Source: Salvia splendens (Eukaryota; Streptophyta; Magnoliopsida; Lamiales; Lamiaceae). Taken from it: a stretch of DNA of 64,000 bases. Positions within the stretch are counted from its first letter, which is position 1. Each line of letters opens with the position of its first letter. Made by a program: the position numbers and the translations under genes. The notes under the pieces are model-generated. The model was not told the origin of the DNA. It did no database searches and saw nothing but the letters and a program-made list of their open reading frames with translations. Below, piece by piece: positions 38,990 through 50,784 of this stretch. The stretch spans positions 34,994,719 to 35,058,718 of the forward strand of contig NC_056033.1 in NCBI RefSeq assembly GCF_004379255.2. Direction: 5' to 3'.

Positions 38990-40255
38990 ATTAATCACAC
39001 TGGATAATTATTGAAATTATTTAATAAATCTAGGGAGATTTATTTAAATAATTATTTCCTTATCTAATCCAAAATAGGAATTTCGGATTTGATACGATTT
39101 ATTTGGATAATGGCTATCCAAATTAATTTAGGATTTATCTAGATAGAATGAAATCTATCTAAATCCTCGTAGGATTATTCTAGATTTTACATGGATAAAA
39201 TCAAATCCTAATATTCAAGATAAAACTGACCTTGGATTATCATTATCTAAATCATACCAGGATATTTCAGGATAAAAACAAGTTTTTCCAAATCCATAAG
39301 ACGAATATAAAATCCAATCATTCTAAGATTTAAACAATCTTAGATTATTTAGAATAAGAAACTAGAATTATCATATCTATTAGGATTCATACTAGATAAA
39401 ATTAATTTTATCAAAATCCAATTAGATTAGGATTATCTTGTATTATCTTTATCCAAATTTATTTAGGATATTTTCTAAATAGAAATAAATCTATTTATAT
39501 CCATAAAATTAGGATAAACTAGAATTAATAATAATTAATTCAACTAGGATTTAACTAGATAGAACTAAACCTATCTTAAATCCAAAAGATAATTACAATA
39601 CTGGATTAACAATTATCTAAATCTTCTAAGATATATTCTAGATAGATATAAATCTATCAATATCTATAAGATAGAGATACATTTAATTATCTAAATCTAC
39701 TAGGATATTTTCTAAATAGAATTAATTCTATAAATATCCACAAGATAAAGATAAACATGGATTTTAATTATCCAAATCTACTAAGATATATTCTAGATAG
39801 ATATAAATCTATCAATATCTACAAGATACGGATAAACTTAATTAAAATTTATCTTAGTCTATCTAGGATTTATTCACATAGAATTAAATCTATATAAATC
39901 CATAAGACAAAATAAAATTAATTATTATCCAAATTTATCTAGGATTTATCTAGAGAGAAATCTATCCAAATCCATAAAATAAGGATAAAATCCAAACATA
40001 ATTAATTATTTATCTAGTCTATCTTGGATTTATTTACATAGAATTAAATCCTACAAAAATCCATAAGACAAAATAAAATAAAATTAATTATTATCCTAAT
40101 TTATCTAGGATATATCTAGATAGAATTTAATCTATCTAAATCCATTAGGATAAATACCAATTAATCCACAAATTGTAGATAATCCAACTAAAATATATTC
40201 AAATCTCATTTTAAAATCATATCTTGAATTAAATCCAAAGTTAGTTCCAAGAGTT
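38990..40255. repeat. AT-rich array of degenerate hairpin units (element D)
   Basis: Same array as at 25745-27050 with independent indels; the clearest fold-back unit is at about 39130-39166. Both arrays end next to a GC-richer stretch shortly inside the primer-binding site. Confidence 0.75.
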
Positions 40256-40928
40256 TAGGAAACCCTAACTAATTTGGAAAGTGAAATCACGGGACGAAGA
40301 CCCGCGCGAGTGTCGCTGCTGTAACAACAGCCTGCTCTCGCCTCCGTCGTTGACCGTCTTTCGAGTCTGGGAACTGCCCACGAAGGGCTCCCACTCGCAC
40401 AACTACTGTCCGTAGTCTCCGGCACTGCTGTCTCGTCATCGTCGCATCGCGGCGCTGCCCTGCGGGATACCGACGCTGCTGTCGCTTTCGCACCCGCTGC
40501 TGTAGCGCTGATATCTTGCGGTTATCCCCGCAAATCCCGTGGACTCGCCAGGACCACGGCTTATCTCCATCGCGAGCAAATCGCCGTCAATCCCGAACAG
40601 ACGTTTTCAATTTAATCGAATAGTTCCGCGAAGATGAATTCACGTTACCAACTCACAATTGATTTAAGAGATTGAAACTAATCATTCCATGTAATCATTA
40701 CGATTTGATTGTTTTTTTTATTACATTTAATAAGGAAAAAACTTTCCAACACATCATAGCTATTCTCGACGGCGTGGCTTGCCAATTCGGCAACGTCATC
40801 GTATAACCATTCTTCGTAATTGTGATAAAATAAACAACCACACAAACCAACGAAGAAAGTCAATGTTCACAATTCTAACATGACATTAATCCACATAATC
40901 AGATCCAAAAATTGGCTCTGATACCAAT

Positions 40929-42395
40929 TGATGGGGTTTGGTGCCCCTTGCACAGCGGAAGTCATGCAAAAACAAATAAATCAGATCTACAGATCTATTT
41001 GATCGATTATAGGATTAATTATCTACATGTTAAACAATCAATTGCATACAAGAACGCACAGAATTCATGTAAAAGGAATTAAAACCTAGTTCATGAATTT
41101 CCTACGGTTTAGAATTACCGATCTGATTCTCCAAAGAATCGACGATTGCTTGCGCCTTCTCTACATGAAGATCTTCGTACTCAACCACGATTCTTCCAAT
41201 CTGTATCCCGAACTCAGAATCTGACCTTTGGGTGGGCAAAGCTTATCAGAATCGAAAATGGCTTGATTAGAAAGAAGGCATAATATCAGTTTTCTCAAAA
41301 ACTGATTTTTCGTCCACTCCCAGAGGGGAGCACGAAAATTAATGTGTTAATTCACTCTTAATCTTCTTTCTAATCTCCTTTTATATAGAGTTATTATGGG
41401 CCAGATTAGGGATCCATGGAGGTTGGACTTGGGCCAAACCTGTTGGACTTTTACTAATTAAATTGAGCCCCAATTTAATACAAGTCCAATAGAATATTAT
41501 TATCATCCACTATAGTATAATAATGTTGACTGCCCGTCCAATCCCAAATTACGAGTAATCCGAGCTTTACCTCTTTAATTTATTATTTCCCGTGTTTAAG
41601 ATATAAATATCCATTAATTAATTTAAGTCTGCTATTTGACTTTAATTAATTAATATCTTTTTCCAAGAGTTGTCTAGTTCAAAATCTTTTTTTATTATTC
41701 TGGAATAAATTCCAACCGGCCGGGTTTCTGAATAATAAAACCTTTTTCGAACACCTCTTGAGGATATTATCAAACTGGATTCACCCAGCACACTATTCAT
41801 TGCAATAACAATACTAGCACCTCTAGACATAGATCACCACTACCCAAGATATCAGGATTCTTGGATTGCGAAAAATCCGCACAATTTGATAAATCAAAGT
41901 AGTGCATAATCAATATCGTATGCTCAATGTTATGTCAACAATGATTAAGAAATAACAATCACCGAAACCTCGTCTTTCAGTAAATAGCAAGAAAAACTTA
42001 TCTCAACTGTTAGATCCTTCAGTGCTATACCACACCAGTGTCGTTTATTTCCTAAGGTAAGGAAATATGCGGACTGACACTGCAACCTTTCACGATAGGT
42101 AGCCAAAGCCTATCTAGATTGTGAAATTCTATTTCTCTTCTACAAAGGACCGACTGCGTCACCTTCTGTGAACGTCGTTCACGACCAGTCTACTATGCAG
42201 AAAAATTAGACTTATTTGCTTCTTATACATTTAAATGTTTGAGAAACATCTTATAAATGCATAAGCAAACACCAATGCGATAAAATTAATTCTTCTCGCC
42301 TTGGGTTATAAGTGGATTGTAGAGTTTATTGTATACAAGCAATTCTATCCGTGCAACATGCTCGAAATATGCTTTTCAGTATACCAATCCTAACA
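40929..42395 (-). repeat. 5' LTR of element D
   Basis: 1467 bp, TG...CA ended, next to the primer-binding site TGGTATCAGAGCCA at 40913-40926. Confidence 0.95.
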
Positions 42396-45138
42396 CAAGA
42401 GCCACCAGAACTCATTTAAACCTAGTGATACTCGTGTTGAGACTGTTTTTTCTCTAGTTCATTCTGATGTGTGGGGCCCAGCGCCTATAAGAACGAGCTT
42501 TGGATTTAAATATTTTGTGATATTTGTTGATGATTGCAGTAGAACTATGTGGGTTTATTTCATGAAACACATATCTAAAGTATACGATAAATTCGTGTTA
42601 TTTTATAAAATGGTTCAAACTCAATTTTAGACATCTGTCAAAATCCTTCATTCAGATAATGGGGGGGAATTTTTAAACACTTCAATGACAAAATTTTTTG
42701 AAGAAAATGGGTTAGTACACCAAACCTCTTGCTCCCACACACCAGAACAAAACGGTGTGGCAGAACGGAAAAACCGAATCATCCTCGAAATGACCCGGGC
42801 CCTCCTATTTGACTCGAAAGTACCCCCATCTTTTTGGCCTGAAGCCGTAGCCACCTCCGTCTACCTCCTTAACTGACTTCCCACAAAAACCCTGAATCGG
42901 AAAACTCCTCTCGATCACCTGTCCACCTTAACCAAAATACCCTCTGCCCTATCCTTACCACCTAAAACTTTTGGATGTTCTGTATATGTCCATGTTCTCA
43001 AGCATGAAAGAAATAAATTTTCACCATGTGCCATTAAATGTGTTTTCATGGGGTATGGGATTAACCAGAAAGGCTATAGGTGTTATGATCCTACAACCAA
43101 ACGAGTGATTACCACCATGAACTGTAACTTCCTCGAAACCGAATTCTACTACCACCTTGGGACTCAGGAGGAGAGTGTGAGACAGGGGGAGACCCGAGAA
43201 AATGACTCCATTCGGTGGTATGTGCCAAGTAACTTCGATTCGGACCTAACAGGGCAAGCTGGCACTGTTCCTGAGCCGATCCCGTCTGCAGAGACGACCC
43301 TGACAACGCTTCCGCCGCGTTCCTCTGATCCAACCGTAACGGAATCCGAGGTAATATCTAGTCCGAATCATGAAACTTCAGATACTATTTCTGACTCACT
43401 TGGTACAGAAGAAGAAGAAGACACTACTATTGATCAGGATACCGGGCAGTATGTGCTTCCTCCAAGAAGTACGAGAGGGGTTCCGCCCAAAAGATACTCC
43501 CCGGAGCCTAGAGAGAGGAAAAGTAGATACTTAGTGGCCAACTTCGCCGAAGCCAACTTATCCAAAATGCCACGGGCATTCCATGCAGCACTGTGTGAAG
43601 AAGACATTCCTAGAACCTTTGAAGAAGCCTTCAGAACCAAGCACTGGAGGGAAGCTATGTTAGTCGAGATGAAAGCACTGAGACGGAACGGCACTTGGGA
43701 AGTAAGCCCTTTACCCGATGGGAAACATACAGTGGGCTGCAGATGGGTCTTCACGATCAAACGAAGGCCAGATGGAAGTATTGAACGATACAAGGCGCGG
43801 TTGGTAGCAAAAGGATATACGCAGACCCAGGGAGTGGATTATTCTGAAACTTTCTCCCCGGTTGCAAAGATGAACACAGTACGTGTGTTGCTGTCTGTCG
43901 CAGCAAACAAAGACTGGCCACTCCATCAGTATGACGTCACCAATGCTTTTCTTCATGGAGAACTGAAGGATCCTATTTATATGGATGCTCCACCTGGCTT
44001 CACAGAGGAATTTGGACAGGACAAAGTGTGCAAGTTGAGAAAAACTCCATATAGGTTGAAGCAGTCCCCGAGGGCCTGGTTCGGGAGATTCACGGACGTA
44101 ATGAAGCGATACGGCTACAGGCAGAGTAACTCAGATCACACCTTATTCATCAAACGGAGAGGAGAGAAGATCACTTGCCTTATAATCTACGTGGATGATA
44201 TGATTATTATAGGGGATGATACAGAAGAAATGAACGATCTCAAGGGACATTTGGCTGCAGAGTTTGAAATGAAGAATGTAGGAGATCTTAAATATTTCCT
44301 TGGGATCGAGGTTCTCAGATCTGGAAAAGGAATCTTCATTAGTCAACGGAAATATGTCCTTGACCTCTTGACAGAAATGGGGATGCTAGAGTGCAAACCG
44401 GCAGATACACCAATTATGCAGAATCATGGACTTCAGATAATCAAAGGAGCTGCATCGACTGACCGAGGAAGGTACCAAAGGCTGGTGGGCAAGCTCATCT
44501 ACCTATCCCATACTCGACCCGATATTGCATACGCGGTTGGGATACTTAGTCAGTTTATGCATAACCCACAGGAGGAGCACTGAGAGGCAGCACTTAGAGT
44601 AGTGCGCTACCTCAAGGGAACGGCCGGACATGGGGTACTATTCCAAAAAAATGGACATCTTGACATCCATGGATACACAGATGCTGACTGGGCAGGAAAC
44701 CCGGTTGATAGACGATCAACTGGGGGATACTTCACATTTGTGGGTGGAAATTTAGTCACTTGGAGGAGCAAGAAACAAAAAGTAGTGGCTCTATCAAGTG
44801 CAGAAGCTGAATTCCGAGGCATCAAGAGTGGACTCACGGAGATTCTATGGCTCAGAAGGGTAATGAGGGAGCTAAACCTCGAATCACAGAAAACATGCAA
44901 ATTACTCCGTGACAACAAGGCAACAATCAGTATTTCGGAGAATCCAGTGCAACACGATAGAACTAAACACGTCAAGATCGATCGACATTTCATAAAGGAA
45001 AACCTTGAAGAGAAGATAGTAGAAATCCCATATGTGAAGTCCGAGGATCAATTGGCAGACATCCTGACCAAAGCCGTATCAGTCAAGATCTTTCAAGAAA
45101 TGTTGAGCAAGTTAAACTTCGGGAATCCCGTCGCTTAA
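42396..45138 (+). pseudogene. Copia-1 pol, integrase, reverse transcriptase and RNase H
   Basis: Resumes the pol frame after element D. The integrase core (SDVWGPAP, FVDDCSR, HSDNGGEF, QNGVAERKNR) carries TAG at 42628-42630 and TGA at 42874-42876. The RT region 43048-44580 is open, with WVFTIKRRPDG, ARLVAKGYTQ, DVTNAFLHGEL and the catalytic YVDD at 44188-44199. TGA at 44581-44583 precedes RNase H (YTDADWAG, TGGYFTFVGG, LSSAEAEF, QLADILTKA), which ends at 45138. Three stops plus the D insertion make it inactive. Confidence 0.93.
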
Positions 45139-45150
45139 CTTGAGGGGGAG

Positions 45151-45354
45151 TGTTGGAAGATCTTCAAATATCCTGCACAATCAAAGAAGAGATTATATGG
45201 AATCAAGGGAGAAGATTAGGGGAAATCAATCACACACAATTAGGAAGATATTGTACACGGTAATACCATAATTATGCTTACCTTGTATAGTTACCAATGT
45301 ACAAAGTTAGTGTGAATAATATACAAGAATTACCCCTAATACCTAGTTTCTACA
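45151..45354 (+). repeat. 3' LTR of Copia-1
   Basis: 204 bp, TGTTGGAAG to TTTCTACA, preceded by the purine tract at 45140-45150. Apart from the 17-bp indel it closely matches the split 5' LTR. Confidence 0.93.
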
Positions 45355-46385
45355 CCCTATTCGGGTTGCGTGTCAATCGGGTGCGGGCTAATCGGGTTGT
45401 GATTTTTCCAGGTTATAAAAGTTCGACCCTAACCCTAAAAGCTCGGGTTTCGGGCTAGCCCATCGGGTTAATCGGGTTGCTACCGATAAAATTAACATGC
45501 GATCAGTCCAATAAATAATGATGCAAATTAGTTATATTTATAAGATGTAAAATATTTAATTATGATAAATTTGAGATAAATGCTTAAACTCAAACATAAA
45601 CACGATCAAATACTAATATTTGAGATTTATGCAAAATAAAACATAAACATCAAAAATTTTTAAAGCATGTTTAGAAATTTAAATATATTTTTTAGTGAAT
45701 TTAAAGTTTCTAATTCATTTATCTATTATTATATTAATAAAAACATAATATATATTTTATATATTTAATATATAAAATGGAAAGTTATTTTTTAGTAATC
45801 TATATTATAAAATAATCAATGAAGTGTCGAATTACAGTCAAGCAAATAGAACAATAGAAATTTTATCGGGTTTTCGGGCCAGCCCATCAGGTTTTCGGGT
45901 CTGGCCCAACGGGTTACGGGTTAATCGGGTGCGGGCTAATTGGGCTGTAATTTTATCAGGCTAAAAATTTTCAGCCCTAACCTATAAATTTGGCGGGCTA
46001 TTCGGGCCAACCCACGGGTTGCGGGCTAAATTGACATCCCTACATATAATTGTCCGAATCTTATGATTTACTATTTTTGTTGGAAGATATGCAAAGATCA
46101 CGGAAGATCCACGAAGATCACGAAATCAATTAAAATTATTCTTCCCCAAATTATAGTTAGGGTAAATCATGTCTATATCTTACCATATGTAGAATGCTCT
46201 CTGTCTATTTAGGCGTGTACTACTCCCTCTCCTTTGTGAATAGACTTGAATGAATATAATTCCTCCCTCCAACATGGCATCATAGCCAAATAATCAAAGG
46301 CTCAGAATATAATCTCATCATTGCCCGAATACCTGTCCCGACCAGAAGACGGTGACGGACGAATCAAAACCTGAAAAGGGCAGAC

Positions 46386-47539
46386 GAAGAAGATGTCAAG
46401 ACCGATGATCTCAAGTTGAAAGCAAGCAAGAATGTGACAGTAGCATTCAAGCTAGATGGAAGAAACTATGCACTATGGGCCCGACTGATGCGGGTAGCCA
46501 TCGGAAGCCGAAGAGCACTGCGGCATATCACCGGAGTGCCGGAACACCCGAAACCCACAGATAAAGATTATCTGAAGTGGGAGGAGACCGATTTAGTGGT
46601 CTTCTCCTGGATCGTAGACAACATGTAGATCGAGATTGTGGTAGATTTCACACACCACCAAAGTGCGAAAGCGATTTGGGATAGTTTGGCCGTAACGTAC
46701 CAGAGTACGTCAGACTCATACATGATATATGATTTGGAGGACAAGGCCAGCCGGATTGTCCAAGGGAACATGGATCTGGAGACTTATTGGAGGACTCTAC
46801 ACGGGGTTTGGATCAAAATTGATCGATGCCAAACCAAAACCATCACCTGCTGCGATAAGGGAATATGTGAGTACCGAAAATCATTAATCAGAAGAGATTG
46901 TACAAGTTCTTGGCTGGATTAAACTCCCAATTCGAAGGAACCAGACGAGACATCCTCAAAGAGAGTCCAAAGCCTCCAGTGGACGTTGCATACGGTTGGG
47001 TCAAGCGAGAAGCCATACGGCTTAAAATCATGCCATCGGCGAACCTCGACTCAACCACAACAGCTAACGGGATGGGGCTTGGATTTGGAGCCCGACAAAC
47101 CAGATTTCAGACACAGCTGGCGCCGGTCTGTCCCGGACAACCGCTCACCGTCACCAATAGCCGCCGCGGAGCCACCAAGCCTAATATAACAAAGTTATGG
47201 TGCTCAAATTGCGGGATGAATAAACATACCCAGGAAAATTGCTTCAAATTGATCGGATACCCGGAGTGGTGGGACGAGAGCCAAAAGGGGAAGGCCAAAT
47301 TGGCTATCGGAGTGGAAGAAATCGACGGAACAGAGAGCACCACCCGTGGAAGGGGTACTGACGGCCTCACTCCACGCGGCGGCGGTGGCAAGCGAGCGGA
47401 GGAGGTCGGCCAGGCAGCATTCGCCGGTCGGATCGGGGGAATGGAGAGCGGCTTCGACGAAGGAGGTAATGGGCCAGGGTGTCTAAAACCTAGCCCATAT
47501 CATTTTACATATGCATTCTGCCCCCCGAACTTTGATTAA
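46386..47539 (+). pseudogene. Copia-2 gag
   Basis: Encodes NVTVAFKLDGRNYALWA, ETDLVVFSWI, the helical region and the CCHC knuckle WCSNCGMNKHTQENC with GYPEWW. TAG at 46626-46628 and a frameshift near 46880-46900 break it. The N-terminal start codon is not clear. Confidence 0.82.
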
Positions 47540-47654
47540 TTATAAAAAGAACCCATGCTGTGTGATGATTTGTGTATTAGCCCCAATCGTTTTGAAATAT
47601 GGCATAAACTACTCATTGCATGTGCGGTACAACATAAGTCTAGAGAAAAAGATA

Positions 47655-49620
47655 GTCGGTGGATTTTGACTGTGGAGCGACCGATACTATGACCCATGAT
47701 AAACAGGATTTCATGAATTTTTGTGGGACTATGAAAAGTCAAATACAGACTGCAGATGGATAATTTACTTCAGTAGAGGGGAATGGAACAATTGAGATTT
47801 CTCCGACATTGAAATTATCAAATTGTCTTTATGTTCCCAAATTGTCACATAAGTTGATGTCAATTAGTCACGTGACGAAGGAATTGAATTGTACATTACT
47901 GATGCATCCCAATTTCTGTGTATTACAGGATATCAGGACGGGGAGGATAATTGGGCGTGGTACTGAGCGTCAAGGCCACTACTATGTTGACGAGATGGCT
48001 CACCAAGGCAGTGCCGCAATGCTGGCTCACGGATCTGCTACTCGAGATGCTTGGTTGTGGCACAGACGTTTAGGTCATCCATCTCTTGGTTATTTTAAAC
48101 TACTTTTTCCAAAATTTTCAAATCTTAAGGATTTTGATTGTGAGTCATGTGTTTTGGCAAAAAGCCACAGACAATCGTTTAAGTCTACTAAAACTCGTGT
48201 TAAGAGTCTTTTTCACTCGTGCATGCTGATGTTTGGGGCCCGCGCCCGTTATTGGTGATCATGGTTTTAGATATTTCGTATTATTTGTGGATGATTGTTC
48301 AAGAATGACGTGGGTATATTTTTTGAAAAACAAATCTGAAGTTTATGAAAAAATTATCCTTTTTTACAAATTGATCGAGACCTAATTTCAGACAACTATA
48401 AAGGTCCTTAGGTCTGATAATGGGAGGGAATTTGTTCACAAGGACATGTCAAAGTTTTTCATGGATAAATGGTTAGTTCACCAAACCTCGTGCCCCTATA
48501 CCTCCGAACAAAACGGAGTAGCCGAAAAGAAGAATAGGATCATTATAGAAATAACTCGTGCTTTGTTTTTTGACTCAAATGTTCTGAAATTTTTATGGCC
48601 TGAAGCTGTTGCTACATCTTTTTATTTGGTGAACCGTCTCCCGACAAAATCTTAAAAATGAAAACCCCGTTGCACCTTTTGTCTTCTCTAGTCGATGTGC
48701 CTGAACCCCTTACCCTACCCCTTAAAATCTTTGGATGCTCGGTATATGTCCATGTTCCTAAACACGAGAGAACAAAATTTTCCGCGTGCGCAATAAAGTG
48801 TGTTTTTTTTGGGTATGGAATAAATCAGAAAGGATATAGGTGCTATGATCCATCGTCTAGGAAGATTATAACGACCATGAACTGTAACTTCTTGGAGTGT
48901 GAGTACTACTACACCAATCTTAGTAGTCAGGGGGAGAGTAGAACTATTGATAGGTCAAGTGGTGGTCAGGGGGAGAGTAGAACTATTGATAGGTCAAGTG
49001 GACCCTAAATTGGTTAGTGTCATCTCCAAGCGAATCTGCGGCGGAACCAACAGAGACAGCTAGCACTGCCGCCGAGCTCGTCTTGTCACCAGGAGAGCCT
49101 CCTCAGTCACCCACACCTGACCATCCCCCTCCAATGATATCTAAGATAACCACTGAAACTGATGTCAATAGTGCAACTATTCCTAACAATACTAATGTAG
49201 AACCCACGGAGAATGCTGCGATTGATGGGGACACTGGACAATACATACTCCCAGACAGGAGCACAAGGGGTGTTCCACCTAAAAGATACAGTCCCGAGCG
49301 TATATCAAAGAAAAGTAGATATTCAGTGGCAAACTTGGCAACGACAAATCTGACCGAAATGGCAAAGGCTTTTATGGCCGCATTATACGAGGAAGAAGAG
49401 CTTCCCCGGACAGCAGAGGAGGCGATAAAATCCCACATTGGAGGGAAGCAATGCTTGTGGAAATGAAGGCACTAATGAAGAATAAAACGTGGGAAGCAGT
49501 GATAGATCTCCCATATGTCCGTTCAAAGGACCAGCTAGCAGATATCCTCACGAAAGCAGTGGATGCGGGAAGTTTTGGTGAAGTATTAGGCAAGTTAAGA
49601 ATGAGAAATCCTCTTACTTA
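47655..49620 (+). pseudogene. Copia-2 pol, internally deleted
   Basis: Protease-like DCGATDTM, LYVPKLSHKLMSIS, the zinc region (WLWHRRLGH, CESCVLAK) and the integrase core (QNGVAEKKNR) are spread over several frames. A 39-bp in-frame tandem duplication lies at 48926-49003. After KTWEAV (about 49485-49500) the frame jumps to LPYVRSKDQLADILTKAV, the end of RNase H, so about 1.3 kb of RT/RNase H is missing relative to Copia-1. Confidence 0.85.
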
Positions 49621-49832
49621 ACTTGATGGGGAGTGTTGGAAGATATGCAAAGACCACGGAAGATACACGAAGATCACGGAATCAATTAAAATTATGCTTC
49701 CCCTAATTATAGCTAGGGTAAATCATGTCTATATCTTACCATATGTAGAATGCTCTCTACCTATTTAGGCGTGTACTCCCTCTCCTTTGTGAATAGACTT
49801 GAATGAATATAATTCCTCCATTCAACAATTTT

Positions 49833-50203
49833 GTATATGTATGTAGTAATTAAAGTGCATAAATATTTCTTTTTTGACGAATGTGCAAATATAACGGTGA
49901 ACATATAACTAATAAAGTTGCTGGTCTATGTTTGGATTTATATATCGTTGTTCAAACACTTTCCTAATCACCGATTTCTGGAATGTTGAAAAAACAATTC
50001 TTTATTAGTTTCCGGCTGAGAAATAACAATATGTTTTTTCTCCCATTATTTTTAGTTTCCAGGAATTTCGACTTGGTTGCAGGCAAGATTCCACTATCAC
50101 AAATACACAACAATTTTCATTCAAAACTAACATTATTTAAAGATGGCTGGCTGTATTCGACGATAGACCAAGATAAGTAAATCCGAGGAGTAATAAAATA
50201 CTA
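49833..50203. other. Intergenic, no gene seen
   Basis: AT-rich DNA between Copia-2 and a Stowaway-like MITE. Confidence 0.5.
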
Positions 50204-50350
50204 CTTCACCTGTTCATAAAAAATAGTCTCATTTGTGGATGGAGAAAAAGTGATTAAAGTATAAAAACTTTTTTACTTTTAGAAATGAGATTATTTTTTT
50301 TGGGTATTTTTAAATGGCAAAATGAGACTATTTTTTATAAACGGATGAAA
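50204..50350. mobile_element. Stowaway-like MITE, 147 bp
   Basis: CTTCACCTGTTCATAAAAAATAGTCTCATT at the left pairs with AATGAGACTATTTTTTATAAACGG at the right. The element is flanked by TA (50202-50203; 50351-50352), the target duplication of Tc1/mariner-derived Stowaway MITEs. Confidence 0.75.
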
Positions 50351-50784
50351 TATTAATAAATTATTGAGTCAATCACGTCCTATAAGACATAAGTTATATA
50401 GTCTCATTACTGAAATACAATGGCTTTCGATATTTTCATTAAGATTGTGACAGAATGTTGGGTCATGTATGTTTATGGTTTTCTAATTGGGCATAATGAG
50501 CTATTAGTCTTGATCATTTATTAATTTAAGATCATTATATATTTAGCCGCCATAGTTTATTGAACTGCATCACATCACAACTCTTATGTCATGTCGAATT
50601 ATATGCACAATTGAATGAGTAAAATCTAAATACAATTGAAATTAAATAAATAATAGTATCAATAAGACAAACTAGGTTGGCTTGATTTGACGTGAATACC
50701 TCTGGAGATAGAATACAAGAAACTTCATCACAAAACTAGATATTTAATTATTATTAAAATCATGAATTATGAACTAAATTCAAC
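50351..50784. other. Intergenic, no gene seen
   Basis: AT-rich DNA ending at the target duplication of the next hAT element. Confidence 0.5.

Larger units (their letters stand above)
33349..42395 (-). mobile_element. Element D: second copy of the coding-dead copia family
   Basis: LTRs at 33349-34815 and 40929-42395 (1467 bp each) are flanked by the perfect target duplication CAAGA (33344-33348; 42396-42400). It reads leftward like C, with the primer-binding site at 40913-40926. By eye I count about 24 LTR differences (about 1.6%), so D inserted well before C. The interior is collinear with C, including the gag and RNase H remnants and the AT-rich hairpin array, with several small indels. It splits the pol gene of Copia-1 after the CVLAK codons. 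Confidence 0.93.
19381..45354 (+). mobile_element. Ty1/copia element 'Copia-1' (Ale-like), interrupted twice
   Basis: Begins TGTTGGAAG at 19381 and ends TTTCTACA at 45354, with the perfect 5-bp target duplication CCCTA at 19376-19380 and 45355-45359. The 204-bp LTRs are 19381-19494 plus 31278-31384 (5', split by a later insertion) and 45151-45354 (3'). A primer-binding site TGGTATCCGAGCA follows at 31385 and a purine tract TTGAGGGGGAG precedes the 3' LTR. The 5' LTR has a 17-bp segment absent from the 3' LTR. Gag and pol are on the plus strand and broken by stops and by element D. Subtracting inserts leaves about 5 kb. Confidence 0.93.
19335..46042. mobile_element. hAT-like element split by the transposon stack
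   Basis: The left piece is 19335-19380 and the right piece 45360-46042. Ends TAGGGATATCAAT (left) and TAGGGATGTCAAT (right, inverted) form a short inverted repeat, and CATATAAT at 19327-19334 and 46043-46050 is a perfect 8-bp target duplication, as expected for hAT elements. Its body is full of GGGTTTCGGGC/ATCGGGTTG words and codes for nothing. Removing the later insertions leaves an element of roughly 0.7 kb. It is the oldest layer of the stack. Confidence 0.85.
46078..49827 (+). mobile_element. Ty1/copia element 'Copia-2', lacking reverse transcriptase
   Basis: LTRs 46078-46274 and 49634-49827 run from TGTTGGAAGAT to CAACA, with the target duplication ATTTT (46073-46077; 49828-49832). A primer-binding-like TGGCATCATAGCC follows the 5' LTR. 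Gag, protease, integrase and the end of RNase H resemble Copia-1, so both belong to one lineage, but a deletion near 49495 removed nearly all RT and RNase H. It lies just 30 bp outside the hAT-like element. Confidence 0.92.

Noticed and set aside
43048..44583. 511-codon open frame with complete reverse transcriptase motifs
   Set aside because: It is not an independent gene: it is the middle of Copia-1 pol, bounded by stops at 42874 and 44581 and separated from its promoter by element D.
45360..46042. Possible low-complexity satellite of GGGTTTCGGG words
   Set aside because: The 8-bp duplication and inverted ends show it is the right part of a hAT-like element rather than a tandem satellite.
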